Of a stretch of DNA of 6,190 nt, positions 5,881 through 6,190 are shown piece by piece; position 1 is the first letter of the stretch; the number at the start of each line of letters is the position of its first letter. The translations under genes were made by a program, and so were the position numbers. The notes beneath the pieces are model-generated. The model saw only the letters and a list, made by a program, of their open reading frames with translations, made no database searches and had not been told where the DNA came from. This DNA comes from an uncultured Oscillospiraceae bacterium (GTDB lineage: Bacteria > Bacillota > Clostridia > Oscillospirales > Acutalibacteraceae): positions 1-6,190 of the forward strand of contig CAJKXG010000080.1 of assembly GCA_905203795.1 (NCBI GenBank). The letters run 5' to 3'.

Positions 5881-6190
5881 TGGATTACGACAAAATTAGA
5901 TAAAATCAGCAAAATATATAAAACAGATTTATACAAAAGTGACAAATCACAATCCCCCCCGCTGTTTCGCCAAATCGAGGCGGGGATGCCGCCTGCGGCA
6001 AATATACGCGGAGTTTTGCCATGCTTTCGTGGAAAAAGGGCATTTCCTCCACATTTTCAACGCGTTTTCCACCATGACATGTCCCTAACGGCGGGAATAG
6101 AGCAGGGTTTTTCACCGTTTTCACGATGTTTTCCACAATTGAAGAAAACTTTTTTGCCGCTTGCGGTGTTATCCCTGCCGTATAATTCTT
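5881..6190. other. Gene-free region with AT-rich stretch, GC-rich inverted repeats and DnaA-box-like motifs
   Basis: No reading frame here looks like a protein. Positions 5885-5945 are very AT-rich. Two GC-rich hairpins follow: CCCCGC/GCGGGG (5957-5962 with 5980-5985) and TGCCGC/GCGGCA (5987-5992 with 5995-6000). From 6028 to 6137 there are several near matches to the DnaA box TTATCCACA: TTTTCCACG (minus, 6028-6036), TCCTCCACA (6045-6053), TTTTCCACC (6065-6073) and TTTTCCACA (6129-6137). A partial match, TTATCCCTG, is at 6169-6177. The combination resembles a replication-origin region, but most boxes have two mismatches and no dnaA, dnaN or rpmH is visible, so this stays a possibility. Confidence 0.35.
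6181..6186 (+). promoter_or_regulatory. Possible -10 box of a rightward gene beyond the window
   Basis: TATAAT matches the -10 consensus exactly. Nearby -35-like hexamers have poor spacing (TTGCGG 14 bases away, TTGCCG 21 bases away), so only the -10 is supported. If real, it drives a gene starting just past the right edge. Confidence 0.35.

Noticed and set aside
5906..6136. 76-codon open frame on the - strand in the right-hand region
   Set aside because: No ribosome binding site or family motif; it runs through GC-rich hairpins and repeated TTTTCCAC motifs, so it looks like a by-product of noncoding sequence.
1..6190. CRISPR arrays, tRNA or rRNA genes, insertion sequences
   Set aside because: No regularly spaced repeats, tRNA-like cloverleaf, rRNA signature, transposase frame or paired terminal repeats were seen on either strand by eye.

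Overview
The window looks like chromosomal DNA from a Clostridia-type Firmicute, most likely an uncultured gut relative of the Oscillospiraceae/Ruminococcaceae. The grounds are strong AGGAGG-type ribosome binding sites, sigma-A-like promoters, intrinsic terminators, and protein families typical of that group: PduL phosphotransacylase, DUF1015, a small flavin reductase, FIVAR and CBM6 modules, and a Clostridial C-terminal surface-protein domain. This is an inference from gene content, not a taxonomic match.

Layout. Positions 1-143 (+) are the C-terminus of a PduL-type phosphate acyltransferase, closed by a strong terminator at 163-194. A DUF1015 gene (200-1468, -) and a flavin reductase gene (1550-2053, +) diverge from an 81-base intergenic region. 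The flavin reductase converges on an SGNH-hydrolase gene (2147-2851, -), with a 16-bp terminator hairpin between them. Positions 2852-3073 hold no gene but contain a hairpin that probably ends the operon to the right.

That operon (3074-5784, -) has two reading frames: a large secreted carbohydrate-binding protein and a 51-residue peptide of unknown function whose ribosome binding site overlaps the stop codon of the large gene. The large protein has a signal peptide, a beta-rich module, FIVAR, CBM6, a second copy of the beta-rich module, and a C-terminal domain in two halves, with no recognisable catalytic domain. Its frame is interrupted by a single in-frame TAG at codon 43, just after the signal peptide; the rest of the frame is open and clearly protein-like. 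Its promoter is well formed (TTGACA, 18 bases, TATACT), and a perfect 14-base palindrome fills most of the spacer, which suggests repression by a dimeric regulator.

Positions 5785-6190 hold no convincing gene. They carry that promoter and operator, an AT-rich stretch, GC-rich inverted repeats, and a cluster of DnaA-box-like TTTTCCAC motifs, ending in TATAAT at the window edge. The left half is clearly richer in GC (67% in bases 301-360) than the surface-protein operon (42% in bases 3301-3360).

The left-hand genes look like separate metabolic or housekeeping units. The right-hand operon looks like an accessory, regulated system for glycan binding at or outside the cell surface. The strongest points for follow-up are the in-frame TAG, the unusual duplicated module, the coupled small peptide and the operator.
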